Origin: Desulfoscipio geothermicus DSM 3669
GTDB taxonomy: Bacteria; Bacillota; Desulfotomaculia; Desulfotomaculales; Desulfallaceae
Assembly: GCF_900115975.1 (NCBI RefSeq)
Contig: NZ_FOYM01000003.1
Coordinates: 62,001 to 126,000 of the forward strand
Direction of reading: 5' to 3'
DNA length: 64,000 bases
Part shown: positions 62,956 through 64,000 of the stretch, in pieces
Position numbering within the stretch: position 1 is the first letter of the stretch
Layout of the letters: every line of letters begins with the position of its first letter
Translations under genes and position numbers: made by a program
Notes under the pieces: generated by a model
Seen by the model: only the letters and a program-made list of their open reading frames with translations
Database searches by the model: none
Told to the model about the DNA's origin: nothing

Positions 62956-63692
62956 ATACTTTCACCCCCCGCTATACAGGTAAGATTGAAAAAGTTATAC
63001 GGAGGCCAGGGACCGCTCATTAAAAAATTATAGTCCGAAAAATTTCTCTTTAAGTGTAAGAATTCTCCCCGGAACCCGCTTACGTTTTCCCGGTCTAAAA
63101 GGTACGCTCCGCTTAAGATGAGGGCGGGTGTACGCAGGATATGACGGCGTGCTTCCAGCGATTGTCTCGCCAGCGGTTCGTGTATTTGGTCCGCTATTTG
63201 TACTGCTTTCCGCTCCAGGTACATCTCCGGCGCTTTCTCCCGGTACTTGCGGAACAAGAATTTGTGACCGGGGGTATCGGATTCCAAGTTCTTCAGCTTT
63301 AATTCCCCTAATATCTCTGATTCCCGGAACCCGCTTAAAACCTGCTCTGTGTTCCATAATACTTTAACCCCCATTTCCACCTTGCCGTGTAATCTTTTCA
63401 GCTGCCGGGCAAATTGGCTCCGGTAATTAACGAGCAATTTCCGCGCTTCATTCTCTCCCGAAACCAGCGTACCAAACCTTACCGGTAACACTGTAAAACG
63501 GTCCATAAGATATTCCATGACCGTATTATGGGCCAATATATTCTGACTCAACACTTTCCCGTCCTCCGCGCCGGCCGGGGAAACCACCATGCCAAGCCCG
63601 TTTACCGCCAAATTGAAAATTTTACGGCCGCTGCCATGTACAGTAAAACTAAAAGCTTCACCGTAATCGATAACACCGTATAAATAAATCAT
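62952..63692 (-). CDS. Gas vesicle protein GvpF/L
   Basis: This is a 246-residue GvpL/GvpF-family protein with two domains. The N-terminal part has VLPVRFGTLVSGE, and the end shows the family signature SGPWPPYNF. It is an accessory or minor structural protein of gas vesicles. It is coupled at both ends by four-base overlaps. It is the second GvpF/L gene here; the other is cut by the window end. Confidence 0.93.
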   Translation of the reverse strand: MIYLYGVIDYGEAFSFTVHGSGRKIFNLAVNGLGMVVSPAGAEDGKVLSQNILAHNTVMEYLMDRFTVLPVRFGTLVSGENEARKLLVNYRSQFARQLKRLHGKVEMGVKVLWNTEQVLSGFRESEILGELKLKNLESDTPGHKFLFRKYREKAPEMYLERKAVQIADQIHEPLARQSLEARRHILRTPALILSGAYLLDRENVSGFRGEFLHLKRNFSDYNFLMSGPWPPYNFFNLTCIAGGESI

Positions 63693-63880
63693 ACGTCATC
63701 ATCCCAATATACAGGCAAAACCTTATCCACCGACGCCAAAACCAGCTGCAATCCCAGGTAAATCAAGTCCACATCGGCAATGGAAATAATCACCTCACCC
63801 TTTATAACTACCCCCTTGTCAAGAACATGGTCCAGTATTTCCAGCAGGGTTACGTTTTTTTCCTCGACAACGCTACTCAC
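63689..63880 (-). CDS. Gas vesicle protein of the GvpA/J/S family
   Basis: This is a short GvpA-like protein, 63 residues from GTG 63880 (69 from TTG 63898). It reads NVTLLEILDHVLDKGVVIKG followed by EVIISIADVDLIYLGLQLVL, the core shared by GvpA, GvpJ, GvpM and GvpS. It lacks the long tail of GvpJ. GTG 63880 overlaps the stop of the preceding gvpF (GTGAGTAG), whereas TTG would sit on the GGAGG itself. Which subfamily it belongs to is not resolved. Confidence 0.85.
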   Translation of the reverse strand: MSSVVEEKNVTLLEILDHVLDKGVVIKGEVIISIADVDLIYLGLQLVLASVDKVLPVYWDDDV

Positions 63881-64000
63881 CCGCCCCGCCACCTCCAAGA
63901 TCGCTTACCAACGTAAAATTATACGGCGGCCAGGGTCCGGTAAGGATAAATTCAAAACCCATGTCCCTGTACCTGTTGCTCAAGTCTTCCACTTTTTCCT
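63873..64000 (-). CDS. Gas vesicle protein GvpF/L, C-terminal end (5' end outside window)
   Basis: The final 41 codons of a second GvpF/L gene are visible and end FILTGPWPPYNFTLVSDLGG and a short glycine-rich tail before TAG. The GPWPPYNF signature is identical to that of the complete copy downstream. The rest of the gene lies beyond base 64000. Confidence 0.88.
   Translation of the reverse strand, partial: EKVEDLSNRYRDMGFEFILTGPWPPYNFTLVSDLGGGGAGE

Overview
The window looks like a chromosome segment of a spore-forming, Gram-positive sulfate reducer of the Desulfotomaculum group (class Desulfotomaculia). Three things point there. There is a full dissimilatory sulfite reductase locus (dsrA, dsrB, dsrD, dsrC, dsrM, dsrK and a dsrN-like amidase) without dsrJOP. 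There are sporulation and germination genes (spo0F, sleB, ypeB). The gene order rpmE-rho-fsa-fba-spo0F-pyrG and ywlC-mntP-ywlE-rpiB-glyA follows Bacillus. The assignment to a group is inference, and no species call is made.

Layout. 1-3922 (minus): glyA (cut by the window edge), rpiB, arginine phosphatase, mntP, ywlC/tsaC. 4167-7501 (plus): agrB, a 39-residue agrD absent from simple ORF lists, a five-helix membrane protein and a PAS/NtrB-type sensor kinase, which together form a peptide quorum-sensing operon. 7711-22617 (minus): prmC, prfA, yqhQ, rpmE, an orphan ORF, a radical SAM protein, a LysM/M23 peptidase, rho, a DUF2062 protein, fsa, fba, a zinc-ribbon protein, spo0F, a Yip1-like protein, sppA, pyrG and a small XapX protein. 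22629-25346: argS and a REP-associated tyrosine transposase (RAYT). 25470-31775 (minus): an alanine-type T-box leader, a Dabb protein, an Lrp regulator, an aminotransferase, phenylacetate-CoA ligase and indolepyruvate:ferredoxin oxidoreductase (iorA, iorB). 31974-34118: ypeB and sleB. 34287-49331: two small proteins, the dsrN-C-K-M-ferredoxin block, an Mrp / MinD-ferredoxin / NifX cluster, an FmdB-like protein and a HEAT-type protein, then dsrA-B-D with TPR and YkgJ genes. 50331-59181 (minus): rlmH, murA, peptidase MA, TPR, M23/G5 protein, the SCIFF peptide and its radical SAM maturase, an iron-sulfur flavoprotein and a TatD-type hydrolase. 59190-62124: an AT-rich accessory stretch with a frameshifted TnpB-like remnant and an AlbA_2 protein next to tRNA-Gly. 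62335-64000: gas-vesicle genes.

The sulfur genes act together. DsrN is expected to amidate siroheme for DsrAB, DsrAB reduces sulfite onto DsrC, DsrMK recycles the DsrC trisulfide with membrane electrons, and DsrD is known as an activator of DsrAB. The agr operon probably feeds a phosphorelay, since its kinase resembles sporulation kinases and spo0F lies 11 kb away.

The intergenic DNA is unusually structured. At least five families of palindromic or repeated elements sit directly against stop codons. Several supply the last codons of genes (iorB, dsrN, pyrG, spo0F). One family flanks the RAYT gene as inverted repeats.
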